A stretch of 64,000 nucleotides of DNA, taken from an uncultured Actinomycetes bacterium (lineage in GTDB: Bacteria; Actinomycetota; Coriobacteriia; Coriobacteriales; Atopobiaceae). The stretch spans positions 1 through 64,000 of the forward strand of contig OMWB01000005.1 of the NCBI GenBank assembly GCA_900314645.1, written 5' to 3'. Shown here piece by piece: positions 18,860 through 26,908 of the stretch. Numbering within the stretch: the stretch's first letter is position 1; the number at the start of each line of letters is the position of its first letter. A model generated the notes under the pieces. That model saw only the letters and a list, made by a program, of their open reading frames with translations. It ran no database searches and was not told where the DNA came from. The position numbers and the translations under genes are program-made.

Positions 18860-19897
18860 CTAGGAGATACGATACAGGCGCTGCGCATTTTCGCCCATGA
18901 CAAGGGCCTGGTCCTTCGCTGAGAGGCCCAGCCCGCTCACAAACGCAGGTCCGTCGAGCAGCCACTCACGACGCACCGGGTAGCTGGTGCCAAAGATCAC
19001 GTGGTCAGCTCCGAGAACCTCGATGGCACACTTGAGCTGCGCGGCGCCCCACGGCTGCGCGTGGCTCATCTCAAAGAAGATGTGGTCGTGCAAGCGCTGG
19101 GCCAGCTCGCCGTTGTCGGTCTGGAAGCGCTGGACAGCGTCCGCACGCTTGGAAGGCTTGGGGAGCAGCATCTCGGACACGGCAAAGAAGCCGCCGCCGA
19201 GCATAGAGTGCACCATCTTGATGTTGGGATAACGCACAAAGAAGTCGCTGAAAAGCTCGCGGCCAACAGCAGTGACTTGATCCTGGCAACGGCCGTAGCT
19301 GCGGCGCAGGTTGTTGTACGCAACGATGGACGAGCAGTCCACCGGCACGGGCACGTGGTGCACGTAGACAGTCGCCGCACGCTCGTTGAGCTTCTCGAAG
19401 AGCGGCGCAAAGGCGGGGTCGTCCAGGTACTTGTCGCCGTAGTGGCTGCACAGCTGCACACCCGCAAAGCCAAGCTCGCCCATGCAGCGGTCGATCTCTG
19501 CGGCGCACTCGGGCGTGAAGTCCAGCGCGGGAATCACGGCAAGTGGCACCATGCGGCCGTTGGAACGACGTGCGTAGTCCGCCATGCCGTCATTGAAGAA
19601 CTTGCAGGTCTCAAGGCTCATCCACTCGTTGGCGCCGGGGACCTTCAGCACGGCCACGTCCACGCCGGCCTCATCCATGTCTGCCAGCATGTGCTCGAGC
19701 ACGTAGTCACCCTGCGCATAGTTGAGCGCCTCGTAGCCCGCGGGCTTCTCGACGATAACCTGGCGGATGCCGTCTTGTTCCTTGAGGTAGGCGCGGGTGT
19801 TCTCGTCCTGCGGCGCCTCGGACACAAAGCGCTGGAGCACCTCATCGTTGGTGAACAGGCTCTCAGGAACCCAATACATGTTTGCATCAATGACCAT
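18860..19897 (-). CDS. Amidohydrolase-2-like TIM-barrel protein with altered metal ligands
   Basis: This 345-residue protein belongs to the ACMSD/gamma-resorcylate decarboxylase branch of amidohydrolases, which decarboxylate or hydrolyse aromatic acids. Visible family segments are DMDEAGVDVAVL, FAGVQLCSHYG, YVHHVPVP (metal or base His) and FGTSYPVRREWL. In known members the first strand gives ExH or HxH and the last gives Asp in G-S-D-Y-P. Here they read Asp4-Ala-Asn6 and T-S-Y-P, so two usual zinc ligands are changed. It follows the LysR gene and starts the cluster ending in the tannase. Turnover of a phenolic acid such as gallate is an inference from context. GGAGAAAGCT before the ATG fixes the start. 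Confidence 0.75.
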   Translation of the reverse strand: MVIDANMYWVPESLFTNDEVLQRFVSEAPQDENTRAYLKEQDGIRQVIVEKPAGYEALNYAQGDYVLEHMLADMDEAGVDVAVLKVPGANEWMSLETCKFFNDGMADYARRSNGRMVPLAVIPALDFTPECAAEIDRCMGELGFAGVQLCSHYGDKYLDDPAFAPLFEKLNERAATVYVHHVPVPVDCSSIVAYNNLRRSYGRCQDQVTAVGRELFSDFFVRYPNIKMVHSMLGGGFFAVSEMLLPKPSKRADAVQRFQTDNGELAQRLHDHIFFEMSHAQPWGAAQLKCAIEVLGADHVIFGTSYPVRREWLLDGPAFVSGLGLSAKDQALVMGENAQRLYRIS

Positions 19898-19932
19898 AGC
19901 TTTCTCCAAATCTCTCTTTGATCTTGGAGACT

Positions 19933-19961
19933 ATGGTATGAGGTTACTTATTCTCTCGCAA
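19933..19961 (-). promoter_or_regulatory. Candidate promoter of the amidohydrolase-tannase operon
   Basis: On the minus strand TTGCGA (19961-19956), 17 bases and TACCAT (19938-19933), about 35 bases before the ATG. ACTATGG occurs at 19930 and again at about 19987, one on each side, a possible pair of half-sites for the LysR protein. Confidence 0.4.
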
Positions 19962-20031
19962 TTCAACATGACATTGCATTTATTCCACTATGGCAAGTGA
20001 TTTCGCAAGGCGGGCGCTTGCCCGCAGGGGC

Positions 20032-20931
20032 CTACGAAACCCTGAGGTGCAGCGAATTCAGGAAGTCGCGGACATCCTTGTTGGGGTCGCGATCACGCAG
20101 CCGGTACACCCTGATCTTGGTGACGATGGGGTTCTCGATGTCAACCACCGAGACGGCAGAGCGTGCGAGATATGCGGCGGGCTTGCGCATGAGAAGTGAC
20201 ACGCCCATGCCACGGCCCACGAGGTCAATGATGTTCTCAGCGCGCGTGCCGCGATAGCGTACCTCGGGCACGAAGCCATCCACCGCACACGCATCCATGA
20301 TTAGGGCATCCATGACCGTGCCCTGGGGCAACAGCAGGAACTCTTCGTTGGCAAGCTCGCCCAGCTTGACGGACGGTCTCATGGCCAGAGGGTGGCCAGA
20401 AGGCAACACGGCCGCGAGGCGATCGTCAGTGTAGTCCGTGGCCGCAAACTCGTTGTCACCATCCTCAAGATCGGTGCTGCCGTCCCATTCACGAATGAAG
20501 GCCAGGTCAAGCTGGCGCTTACGCAGAAGGTCTTTGAGATAGTCCGCTTCCCCCTCGGTCAAGCGCAAGCGCACGTTGGGATGATCACGCTCAAAGCAGT
20601 GCAGCACCTCGGTAATGCCGTAGGGCACCATCACCGGAATGGATCCAATGCCGATGATGCGACGCTCGTTGTCGGTGGTGTTTGCCATGGCAACCTCGGC
20701 ATCGTGAGCTGTCGCGGCCAGCTTTCGTGCAAAGGGAAGGAAGACTCTGCCGTGCTCTGTCAGCTGGACGCGACGTGTCGTGCGATTGAAGAGTTCCACG
20801 CCAAGCTCACGCTCGAGCGCCTTGATGTGCTTTGAAAGCGACGACTGTGAAATGAAGAGCTGGTCAGCGGCCTGTAGATAGTTGCAGGTCTGTGCCAGCA
20901 CCACGAACTCGCGGCAGCGCTCGGTATCCAC
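20032..20931 (-). CDS. LysR-family transcriptional regulator
   Basis: This 299-residue protein has an N-terminal winged helix-turn-helix (FVVLAQTCNYLQAADQLFISQSSLSKHIKALERELG, residues 8-45 or so; LFNRTTRRVQLTEHG follows) and a periplasmic-binding-type effector domain at 90-295. LysR proteins typically activate a neighbouring operon when they bind a pathway intermediate, here perhaps a phenolic acid. It lies upstream of the amidohydrolase gene on the same strand with a 134-base gap holding a promoter-like sequence. GTG at 20931, 5 bases after AGGAG, is preferred to the longer frame. A GC-rich inverted repeat (GCGGGC/GCCCGC, 20010-20025) follows the stop. Confidence 0.9.
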   Translation of the reverse strand: MDTERCREFVVLAQTCNYLQAADQLFISQSSLSKHIKALERELGVELFNRTTRRVQLTEHGRVFLPFARKLAATAHDAEVAMANTTDNERRIIGIGSIPVMVPYGITEVLHCFERDHPNVRLRLTEGEADYLKDLLRKRQLDLAFIREWDGSTDLEDGDNEFAATDYTDDRLAAVLPSGHPLAMRPSVKLGELANEEFLLLPQGTVMDALIMDACAVDGFVPEVRYRGTRAENIIDLVGRGMGVSLLMRKPAAYLARSAVSVVDIENPIVTKIRVYRLRDRDPNKDVRDFLNSLHLRVS

Positions 20932-21020
20932 GGTGCTCCTTTCTGCGCGGCTAGTCCATTCAAGCATAATTCATCTGTCGATGCGATTGCTTTAAGAATA
21001 AGTGAGCCCGCGACCCCACA

Positions 21021-21172
21021 CCCGCAGTTTGCGACGTTAGGGGCCCGAAAACGCGACACTAACGTCGAGATGTGCGGGCACCTGATTGCGTGCCCGCAGA
21101 TTGCGACATTAACGGGGCGTTTTCGGCTGCTTAGCGTCGCGAAGTGCGTACGCACGCAGTTTGCGACGTTAA
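21021..21172. repeat. Five alternating copies of a 20-bp repeat
   Basis: A unit near CCCGCAGTTTGCGACGTTAA occurs five times in alternating orientation: plus at 21021-21040, minus at 21059-21078, plus at 21093-21112, minus at 21131-21148, and plus at 21153-21172. Neighbouring copies form imperfect hairpins. The core GCGACGTTA is kept in most copies. This has the form of a REP/BIME-like intergenic cluster. Confidence 0.85.
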
Positions 21173-21189
21173 GGACCCGGGAACCGCGG

Positions 21190-21227
21190 CAAAAGAGTGC
21201 GCCCCAGGGGCTACCCCCGGGGCGCAC
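21190..21227 (-). terminator. Terminator of the hydrogenase operon
   Basis: GTGCGCCCC (21197-21205) pairs with GGGGCGCAC (21219-21227). On the minus strand the hairpin is followed by TCTTTTGCC. It lies 23 bases after the hydA stop. Its loop contains the GGGGCTACCCC core seen in other hairpins of this window. Confidence 0.85.
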
Positions 21228-21249
21228 GTCGTTCAGTTAAGCCTAGGGC

Positions 21250-23004
21250 TTACTCCTTGGGATAGCGCTCGCGAGCAACGTAGCTCGTGTGCAGGGCGTG
21301 ATGTGCCTTGCCCTTGCCATAGCCCTCGGTGAACCACTCGTCGTAGAGCTTCTTGATGGCGGGGTTCTCGTGCGACATACGGAGCTCCATGGCGGCGTCG
21401 GCGTCATACAGAGCCTTGGCGCGGACGGCCTTGAGGTCGATGGTGTCGCGGACCCACTGCGGCTGGATCGGCTGGCCGCCGCCGTTGACGCAGCCACCTG
21501 GGCAGCCCATGATCTCGATGAAGCCCCAGCCCTCGGGGTTGCCGGCGGCGAGCTTCTCCATGACGTACTGGGCACCCTGGCCGCTGGAGGCGACGCAGAG
21601 CTTGAGGTCGGTGCCGGCCACGTTGACGGTGGCCTCCTTGACCATGTCGGTGCCGCGGACCGCGGTGAGGTCGATGGCCTCGGTAGCGCCGTTGAGCCAC
21701 GCGTTGGCGGTACGGACAGCGGCCTCCATGACGCCGCCGGTGGCGCCGAAGATGACGGCTGCACCAGTGTCCTCGCCCAGAGGATCGTCGAACTGCTCGT
21801 CGGGGAGCATCTCGAACTTCAGGCCAGACTTCTTGATGAGGTAGCCAAGCTCACGGGTGGTGATGGAGATGTCGAGGTCGGGCATGCCCTCGCCAGCTGC
21901 GGACTGGTCGTCGCGGCCAATCTCGAACTTCTTGGCGGTGCAGGGCATGACGGAGACGGAGACGATGTCCTTGGGATCGATGCCCATCTTCTCGGCGAAG
22001 TAGGTCTTGGTGACCGCGCCCTGCATCTGCTGCGGGGACTTGCAGGTGGAGAGGTGGGAGAGCAGCTCGGGATAGTAGTACTCGCAGAACTTGACCCAGC
22101 CGGGGCTGCAGGAGGTGATCATGGGCAGCACGCCACCGTTCTGGATGCGCTGCACCAGCTCGTTGGCCTCCTCGACGATGGTGAGGTCGGCGCCGAAGTC
22201 GGTGTCGAAGACCTTGTCGAAGCCCAGACGACGCAGGGCGGCAACCATCTTGCCCTCGACGTTGGTGCCAGGAGCCATGCCAAAGCTCTCGCCGAGCTGA
22301 GCGCGGACGGACGGAGCGGTCTGGACAACCACGTACTTGGACGGATCGGCGATAGCAGCCATGACCTTGTCGGTGTCGTCCTTGACGGTGAGGGCGCCGG
22401 TCGGGCACACGACGGTGCACTGGCCGCAGGAGATGCACGGGACATCCTTGAGCAGGCGGTTGAACGGCGAGCCGATGTTGGTGTCGATACCACGGTCGTT
22501 GGCGCCGATGACGCCCACGAACTGCTCGTTGCAGGCAGCCACGCAGCGGCGGCACAGGATGCACTTGTTGTTGTCGCGCACGAGATGCGGCACGGAGTCA
22601 TCGATCTCGTAGACAGGCTTGAAGCCGTCGAACGCGTCCTCGTCCACGCCGTACTCGAGGCAGAGCTTCTGCAGCTCACAGTCGGTGGAACGCGGGCAGG
22701 ACAGGCACTTCTTGTCGTGGGTGGAAAGGATGAGCTCGAGCGTGGTCTTGCGCGCCTTGCGGACCTTCTCGGAGTTGGTCTGGATCTCCATGCCCTCGGC
22801 AACGGGATACACGCACGCGGTAACCATGCCGCGGGTGCCGGTGGCCTCGACGATGCAGATACGGCAAGCGCCGATCTCGTTCTTTTCCTTCATGTAGCAC
22901 AGGGTCGGAATCTCGACGCCAGCCTTGCGAGCGGCCTCAAGAATCGTGGAACCCGCCGGCACGCTTACGGCGATGCCGTTAACCTTAACGTTAACCATAT
23001 TCAT
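21250..23004 (-). CDS. hydA: [FeFe]-hydrogenase catalytic subunit, NADH-linked group A
   Basis: This 584-residue cytosolic enzyme forms H2 or oxidises it at an H-cluster. In order it has a plant-type 2Fe-2S domain (residues 5-80: C..EIGACRIC...), a His/Cys 4Fe-4S region (HDKKCLSCPRSTDCELQKLC), two 4Fe-4S clusters (CILCRRCVAAC, CISCGQCTVVC) and the H-cluster domain. The three H-cluster motifs are TSCSPGW (about 298), MPCTAKKFE (about 352) and MGCPGGCVNGGGQP (about 500). The first differs from the common TSCCPxW. With the NuoF- and NuoE-like subunits it should form a trimeric, possibly electron-bifurcating NADH/ferredoxin hydrogenase. The C-terminal small-subunit segment is present (HENPAIKKLYDEW). 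It is the last gene of the operon. Confidence 0.95.
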   Translation of the reverse strand: MNMVNVKVNGIAVSVPAGSTILEAARKAGVEIPTLCYMKEKNEIGACRICIVEATGTRGMVTACVYPVAEGMEIQTNSEKVRKARKTTLELILSTHDKKCLSCPRSTDCELQKLCLEYGVDEDAFDGFKPVYEIDDSVPHLVRDNNKCILCRRCVAACNEQFVGVIGANDRGIDTNIGSPFNRLLKDVPCISCGQCTVVCPTGALTVKDDTDKVMAAIADPSKYVVVQTAPSVRAQLGESFGMAPGTNVEGKMVAALRRLGFDKVFDTDFGADLTIVEEANELVQRIQNGGVLPMITSCSPGWVKFCEYYYPELLSHLSTCKSPQQMQGAVTKTYFAEKMGIDPKDIVSVSVMPCTAKKFEIGRDDQSAAGEGMPDLDISITTRELGYLIKKSGLKFEMLPDEQFDDPLGEDTGAAVIFGATGGVMEAAVRTANAWLNGATEAIDLTAVRGTDMVKEATVNVAGTDLKLCVASSGQGAQYVMEKLAAGNPEGWGFIEIMGCPGGCVNGGGQPIQPQWVRDTIDLKAVRAKALYDADAAMELRMSHENPAIKKLYDEWFTEGYGKGKAHHALHTSYVARERYPKE

Positions 23005-23019
23005 ACCTACAGGGCTCCT

Positions 23020-24840
23020 CTACTGCTTGCTGATAGCGTGGAACTTACAGTTGCTCATGCAGGCACCGCACTTAATGCACTTGGCCGCATCGATGCTATA
23101 CGCAGCGCGCTTCTTGCCAGGCGCCACGTAATCCGTCTGCCCGATGGCGTTGACGGGGCAGTTGCGTGCGCAGAGGCCGCAGCCGATGCACTTGTCGCGG
23201 TCGATCGTGAAGGTCAGGAGGTCCTTGCAGACGCCGGCGGGGCACTTCTTGTCGACCACGTGAGCGATGTACTCGTCGCGGAAGAACTTGAGCGTCGCCA
23301 GAACGGGGTTGGGAGCCGTCTGACCGAGGCCGCACAGGGAGTTCGTCTTGACGTACTGGCAAAGCTCCTCGATGCGGTCGATGTCCTCAAGGGTGCCCTT
23401 GCCGGACGTGATCTTGTCGAGCAGCTCAAGGATGCGCTTGGTGCCGACACGGCACGGAGTGCACTTGCCGCAGGACTCGTCAACGGTGAACTCGAGGAAG
23501 AACTTGGCCATGTCGACCATGCAGGTATCTTCGTCCATGACGATGAGGCCACCAGAGCCCATCATGCAGCCGATGGCGGTGAGGTTGTCGTAGTCGACCT
23601 CGGTGTCGATCAGGCTCGCGGGGATGCAGCCGCCGGACGGACCACCAGTCTGGGCAGCCTTGAACTTCTTGCCGTTGGGGATGCCGCCGCCAATCTCATA
23701 GATGATGTGCTCGAGCGTGGTGCCCATGGGAATCTCGACCAGGCCGGTGTGGTTGATCTTGCCGCCCAGCGCGAAGACCTTGGTGCCCTTGGAGCGCTCG
23801 GTGCCCATGGAGGCAAACCACTCAGCGCCACGCAGGATGATCTGCGGGATGTTGGCGAACGTCTCGACGTTGTTCTCAACCGTGGGCTTGCCGAAGAGGC
23901 CCTTGACGGCCGGGAACGGCGGACGCGGACGGGGCTCGCCGCGGTTGCCCTCGATGGAGGTCATCAGGGCCGTCTCCTCGCCGCACACGAAGGCGCCGGC
24001 GCCGAGGCGGATGTCGATGTCGAAGTCAAAGCCAGAGTCGAAGATGTTCTCGCCGAGCAGGCCGTACTCGCGGGCCTGAGCGATGGCGATGGACAGACGC
24101 TTAACGGCGATGGGGTACTCAGCGCGCACGTAGACGTAGCCCTTGTTGCAGCCGCAGGCATAACCGCAGATGGTCATGGCCTCGATGATGCTGTGGGGAT
24201 CGCCCTCGAGCACGGAGCGGTCCATGAACGCGCCGGGGTCGCCCTCGTCGGCGTTGCAGACCACGTACTTGATGTCGGCCTTGTTGGGGGCGCAGAGCGA
24301 CCACTTACGGCCGGTGGGGAATCCGCCGCCGCCACGGCCGCGCAGGCCGGAGTCGGTGACGACCTTGATGACGTCTTCGGGGGTCATCTCGGTGAGGACC
24401 TTGCCCAGCGCCGCATAGCCGTCCATCGCGATGTACTCGTCGATGTCCTCCGGGTTGATGACGCCGCAGTTACGCAGCACCACGCGGTTCTGGGTCTTGT
24501 AGAAGGTGGTGTCGGACAGGGCGATGTTGCCAAACTCGTCCGCCTCCGCCTTACCGTGATCGTCGTAGACGAGGCGCTCGACACGACGACCCTTGAGCAG
24601 GTGCTCGGTGACGATCTCTTCTACGTCGTCCGCGGAGACGCGGCTGTAGAACGTGCCGTCGGGGTACACGATGACGACAGGGCCGAGCTCGCACAGGCCG
24701 AAGCAGCCGGTGCGGACGAGCTTGATCTCGTCCTGAAGATCGTTCTTGGCGATCTCTTCCTCGAACCTATCCTGGATTTGCTGGCTTCCCGAGGACGTGC
24801 AGCCGGTACCGCCACAGATAAGGACTTGTGAACGAATCAC
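23020..24840 (-). CDS. hydB: NuoF-like NADH-binding subunit of the [FeFe]-hydrogenase
   Basis: This 606-residue flavoprotein binds FMN and NADH and passes electrons to HydA. The N-terminal 110 residues are a thioredoxin-like 2Fe-2S domain (CGGTGCTSSG and CFGLCELGP). The 51-kDa NuoF core follows with GRGGGGFPTGRKW (NADH/FMN loop) and YVVCNADEGDPGAFMDR. A SLBB domain comes next (GGPSGGCIP), then the 4Fe-4S motif CGKCTPCRVGTKR. Two C-terminal 4Fe-4S clusters (CIGCGLCARNCPV and CIKCGACMSNCKF) are typical of hydrogenase-linked NuoF and not of complex I. It is 15 bases upstream of hydA. All expected residues appear intact. Confidence 0.95.
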   Translation of the reverse strand: MIRSQVLICGGTGCTSSGSQQIQDRFEEEIAKNDLQDEIKLVRTGCFGLCELGPVVIVYPDGTFYSRVSADDVEEIVTEHLLKGRRVERLVYDDHGKAEADEFGNIALSDTTFYKTQNRVVLRNCGVINPEDIDEYIAMDGYAALGKVLTEMTPEDVIKVVTDSGLRGRGGGGFPTGRKWSLCAPNKADIKYVVCNADEGDPGAFMDRSVLEGDPHSIIEAMTICGYACGCNKGYVYVRAEYPIAVKRLSIAIAQAREYGLLGENIFDSGFDFDIDIRLGAGAFVCGEETALMTSIEGNRGEPRPRPPFPAVKGLFGKPTVENNVETFANIPQIILRGAEWFASMGTERSKGTKVFALGGKINHTGLVEIPMGTTLEHIIYEIGGGIPNGKKFKAAQTGGPSGGCIPASLIDTEVDYDNLTAIGCMMGSGGLIVMDEDTCMVDMAKFFLEFTVDESCGKCTPCRVGTKRILELLDKITSGKGTLEDIDRIEELCQYVKTNSLCGLGQTAPNPVLATLKFFRDEYIAHVVDKKCPAGVCKDLLTFTIDRDKCIGCGLCARNCPVNAIGQTDYVAPGKKRAAYSIDAAKCIKCGACMSNCKFHAISKQ

Positions 24841-24855
24841 AATAAACCTCCCAAC

Positions 24856-25233
24856 TTAAACCGCAACAGCACCAATGGTGTACTCGGAAACGACATTGCC
24901 ACCCTTGAGATGCTTCTCGATGACTTCCTTAGCCTTCTCGGGATTCATCTTCACGTAGGTGACCTTCTCCTTGCCGGGCTCAAAGACCTCGACAACGGGC
25001 TCATACTGGCAGATGCCGATGCAGCCAGTCTGAGTAACGGTAACCTTGCCCTCAAGGCCCTCCTTGTTGACGCCCTCGACGAAGGCGTTCAGGACGGGAC
25101 GGGCGCCAGCCGCGATACCGCAGGTGGCCATACCGACGACCACGCGAGCGCCTTCCATTCCGTCGCGCAGGACGACCTTGTCCTTCATGCGATTCTTGAT
25201 CGCCTGCAACTCAGCCAGTGATTTCATACTCAT
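24856..25233 (-). CDS. Thioredoxin-like 2Fe-2S ferredoxin of the hydrogenase operon
   Basis: This 125-residue protein has the pattern MATCGIAAGA ... CIGICQYEP, that is, a Cys pair member near residue 37 and two further cysteines near 70-74, as in thioredoxin-like 2Fe-2S ferredoxins (NuoE C-terminal fold). One of the four usual cysteines is replaced, as the first site reads T-C-G-I-A, so cluster binding should be tested. It often accompanies hydB in clostridial hydrogenase operons and may dock as an extra electron carrier. It overlaps the upstream ATPase gene by 4 bases, so translation is coupled. Confidence 0.82.
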   Translation of the reverse strand: MSMKSLAELQAIKNRMKDKVVLRDGMEGARVVVGMATCGIAAGARPVLNAFVEGVNKEGLEGKVTVTQTGCIGICQYEPVVEVFEPGKEKVTYVKMNPEKAKEVIEKHLKGGNVVSEYTIGAVAV

Positions 25234-25808
25234 TCCTCTCCGTTATGACCGCCATCTTCTGACAGTTCCTCATACTGTTCTTGCAGATTCCCCCTTATCC
25301 ACTCCATGACATCATAACTGTTCAATGGCACATCCTCTAGAACCTCTCGCAGCTCCCGTGTGTCTAGCTCCACAACACGACCATCCTTGTCATGGCGGAA
25401 CAGGAAATCCGTATCGGGGTGTCCTTGGATCAAGGTAAGGACCGAAGCACTGACGTCACCGAGCGGCGTGAAGTCGATGTGGTCGGAATAGAACGTCGCC
25501 CTTACGTGCGTTCCATGCGCAACCGGGTCTGCCTCCTCAGTCACAGAGCTGATCTGAAGGCTGCCGCCCGTCTGCTCGCACGCAAGCTTGAGCAGTGGGA
25601 TGCCCATGCCCACCTTGCGCGTCGTTCTGGTGGTGTAGAACGGGTCGACCACCGAGCGCACCACGTCCTCGCTCATGCCGCAACCATCGTCGACAATCTC
25701 GAGCACAAGCACGTTGCCCCGCTCCGTCAGCAGGATCTGCGTCAAAGACGCCCCCGCCTTCACGGAGTTCTCGGCGACATCGAGGATGTTAAGTGACAAC
25801 TCTTTCAT
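25230..25808 (-). CDS. Stand-alone histidine-kinase-type ATPase domain protein
   Basis: This 192-residue protein is a HATPase_c domain with little else. The N-box is ILDVAENSVKAGAS, the G1 box VDDGCGMSEDVV, and the G2-like loop TRTTRKVGMGIPLLK. The dimerisation/phosphoacceptor helix of a histidine kinase is missing, so it cannot autophosphorylate on its own. It could phosphorylate or regulate a partner as anti-sigma kinases do. It lies in the middle of the hydrogenase operon beside a PHP-domain gene and the 2Fe-2S ferredoxin gene. A second such protein is encoded at 28185-28607. Together they suggest a signalling role inside the operon, as inferred from context. Confidence 0.85.
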   Translation of the reverse strand: MKELSLNILDVAENSVKAGASLTQILLTERGNVLVLEIVDDGCGMSEDVVRSVVDPFYTTRTTRKVGMGIPLLKLACEQTGGSLQISSVTEEADPVAHGTHVRATFYSDHIDFTPLGDVSASVLTLIQGHPDTDFLFRHDKDGRVVELDTRELREVLEDVPLNSYDVMEWIRGNLQEQYEELSEDGGHNGEE

Positions 25809-25821
25809 CTTCGCACCAGCA

Positions 25822-26559
25822 CTAACTCAGTCTCAGTTCGTCAAACACGTGCTTACGGATCAGCTCCTCGCCACGAAGGCTGTCATCAATCTCAAACCAG
25901 TCGTTGTCCTCTCCTTCGCGGAGCTGGTCCAAGTAATGAGCGTCAGAGCTGAACAGCAGGCGGATGCCCTCGAGGTGATAGTCGCGCACGTAGGCATCCT
26001 TGTTGCTGCGATCGTGCAGTTCTGCCAGGTGGAAACCCACATAGTGCGGGAAGTCACCCAGAATCTCAATGGCTCCGTTTGCCGGGCGGTCAATGTGTGC
26101 CGGGTAGCAAATCCCGCCATACTTTGACGCCAGCAGCGGCGCCTCGTCCAAAGCAATGGTGGTCGCGTTGATGAGAAGGTCCTCCTCATGCCCCACCACG
26201 TTGTCAAACTCATCGAGGATCAGTTGCTCGCCAAAGATATCCGCACGATTCTTGACGCGCACACGCCTCGTGTCGACCTCATCGTTAAACGCCAGCGCAT
26301 CCTCAAGCGTTTCGAACAAGCAGACCGCGTGGATGTCTTCCGACGTGGTCAGCTCCATTCCGGCTATGGGCACAATCCCGTACCTCCGCGCCGCCTCAAA
26401 GAAGGCAGGGCAGTTCCTCGAGGTGTTGTGGTCGGTGAGCGCCATGATGCGCACGCCGTTGAGGAACGCCATTCCTGCCAGGTTGTTTGGGGTGTTGTCA
26501 GCGTCCCCGCAGGGAGACAGGCAGGAGTGCACGTGGAAGTCGTAGTAATACTTGCTCAT
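25822..26559 (-). CDS. PHP-domain phosphoesterase
   Basis: This 245-residue protein has the PHP metal-binding motifs FHVHSCLSPCGD (residues 6-17), ALTDHNTSRN and SSDAHY near the end. They bind two or three metal ions for phosphate-ester cleavage. Relatives hydrolyse small phosphorylated compounds or nucleotides; this group commonly sits beside DRTGG and sensory hydrogenase genes in anaerobes. It may remove a phosphate put on by the adjacent ATPase-domain proteins, which is inference. It is soluble and intact, with 14 bases to the next gene. Confidence 0.88.
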   Translation of the reverse strand: MSKYYYDFHVHSCLSPCGDADNTPNNLAGMAFLNGVRIMALTDHNTSRNCPAFFEAARRYGIVPIAGMELTTSEDIHAVCLFETLEDALAFNDEVDTRRVRVKNRADIFGEQLILDEFDNVVGHEEDLLINATTIALDEAPLLASKYGGICYPAHIDRPANGAIEILGDFPHYVGFHLAELHDRSNKDAYVRDYHLEGIRLLFSSDAHYLDQLREGEDNDWFEIDDSLRGEELIRKHVFDELRLS

Positions 26560-26572
26560 GGCCGTCAGACAG

Positions 26573-26908
26573 CTATGAAAGGAGGCCCGCGAGCTTGATT
26601 GCGGTCTCGTAGATGGGCAGGCTGCTGCTCAGAACGTTAATCTCCTTCTGTTTAGCGGTTTCGACAAGGTCTTTTTCCATCTCGACGCCCTCGGCAAGGA
26701 TGACACACGAGGTGTCCGCGAGCGTTGCAACGGCAATGACGTTCACGTTGGTCATGATGGTGATCCATGCGTTGTCCATCTGCGCACGGCCCATGACCCA
26801 GCTGAGCAGGTCTCCGATGTAGACACCGTCGATCTCTCGGCTGCCGTCGGGCAGCGACACGGCCTCAAACCCCTGTGCTAGCAGCTCCTCAACCGTCAAG
26901 CTACTCAC
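26573..26908 (-). CDS. DRTGG-domain protein 1
   Basis: This 111-residue protein (GTG start at 26908, overlapping the preceding stop by 8 bases) has a beta-alpha DRTGG-type fold, with DGSREIDGVYIGDLLSWVMG near the start and NVNVIAVATLADTSCVILAEG in the centre. DRTGG domains are found next to CBS domains and in phosphotransacetylase N-termini and probably bind nucleotide-like ligands. TTG at 26899 is an alternative start with a better spaced GAGGTG ribosome site. A second DRTGG-type protein is encoded at 28600-28953. Their role in the hydrogenase operon is unknown. Confidence 0.75.
   Translation of the reverse strand: MSSLTVEELLAQGFEAVSLPDGSREIDGVYIGDLLSWVMGRAQMDNAWITIMTNVNVIAVATLADTSCVILAEGVEMEKDLVETAKQKEINVLSSSLPIYETAIKLAGLLS

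Larger units (their letters stand above)
20932..21249. other. 318-bp intergenic region between LysR and hydrogenase genes
   Basis: Non-coding. It contains the alternating 20-bp repeats (21021-21172) and the hydrogenase-operon terminator (21190-21227). The stretch 20932-21020 holds the LysR upstream region, AT-rich around 20955-21000, where a promoter would be expected but none is clear. Confidence 0.6.

Noticed and set aside
21289..24831. A 1180-codon open frame on the plus strand opposite the hydrogenase genes
   Set aside because: It runs antisense to hydA and hydB, which have full sets of motifs. Long antisense frames are expected in GC-rich DNA with strong third-position bias; its product is low-complexity Gly/Ala/Val/Asp/Leu.
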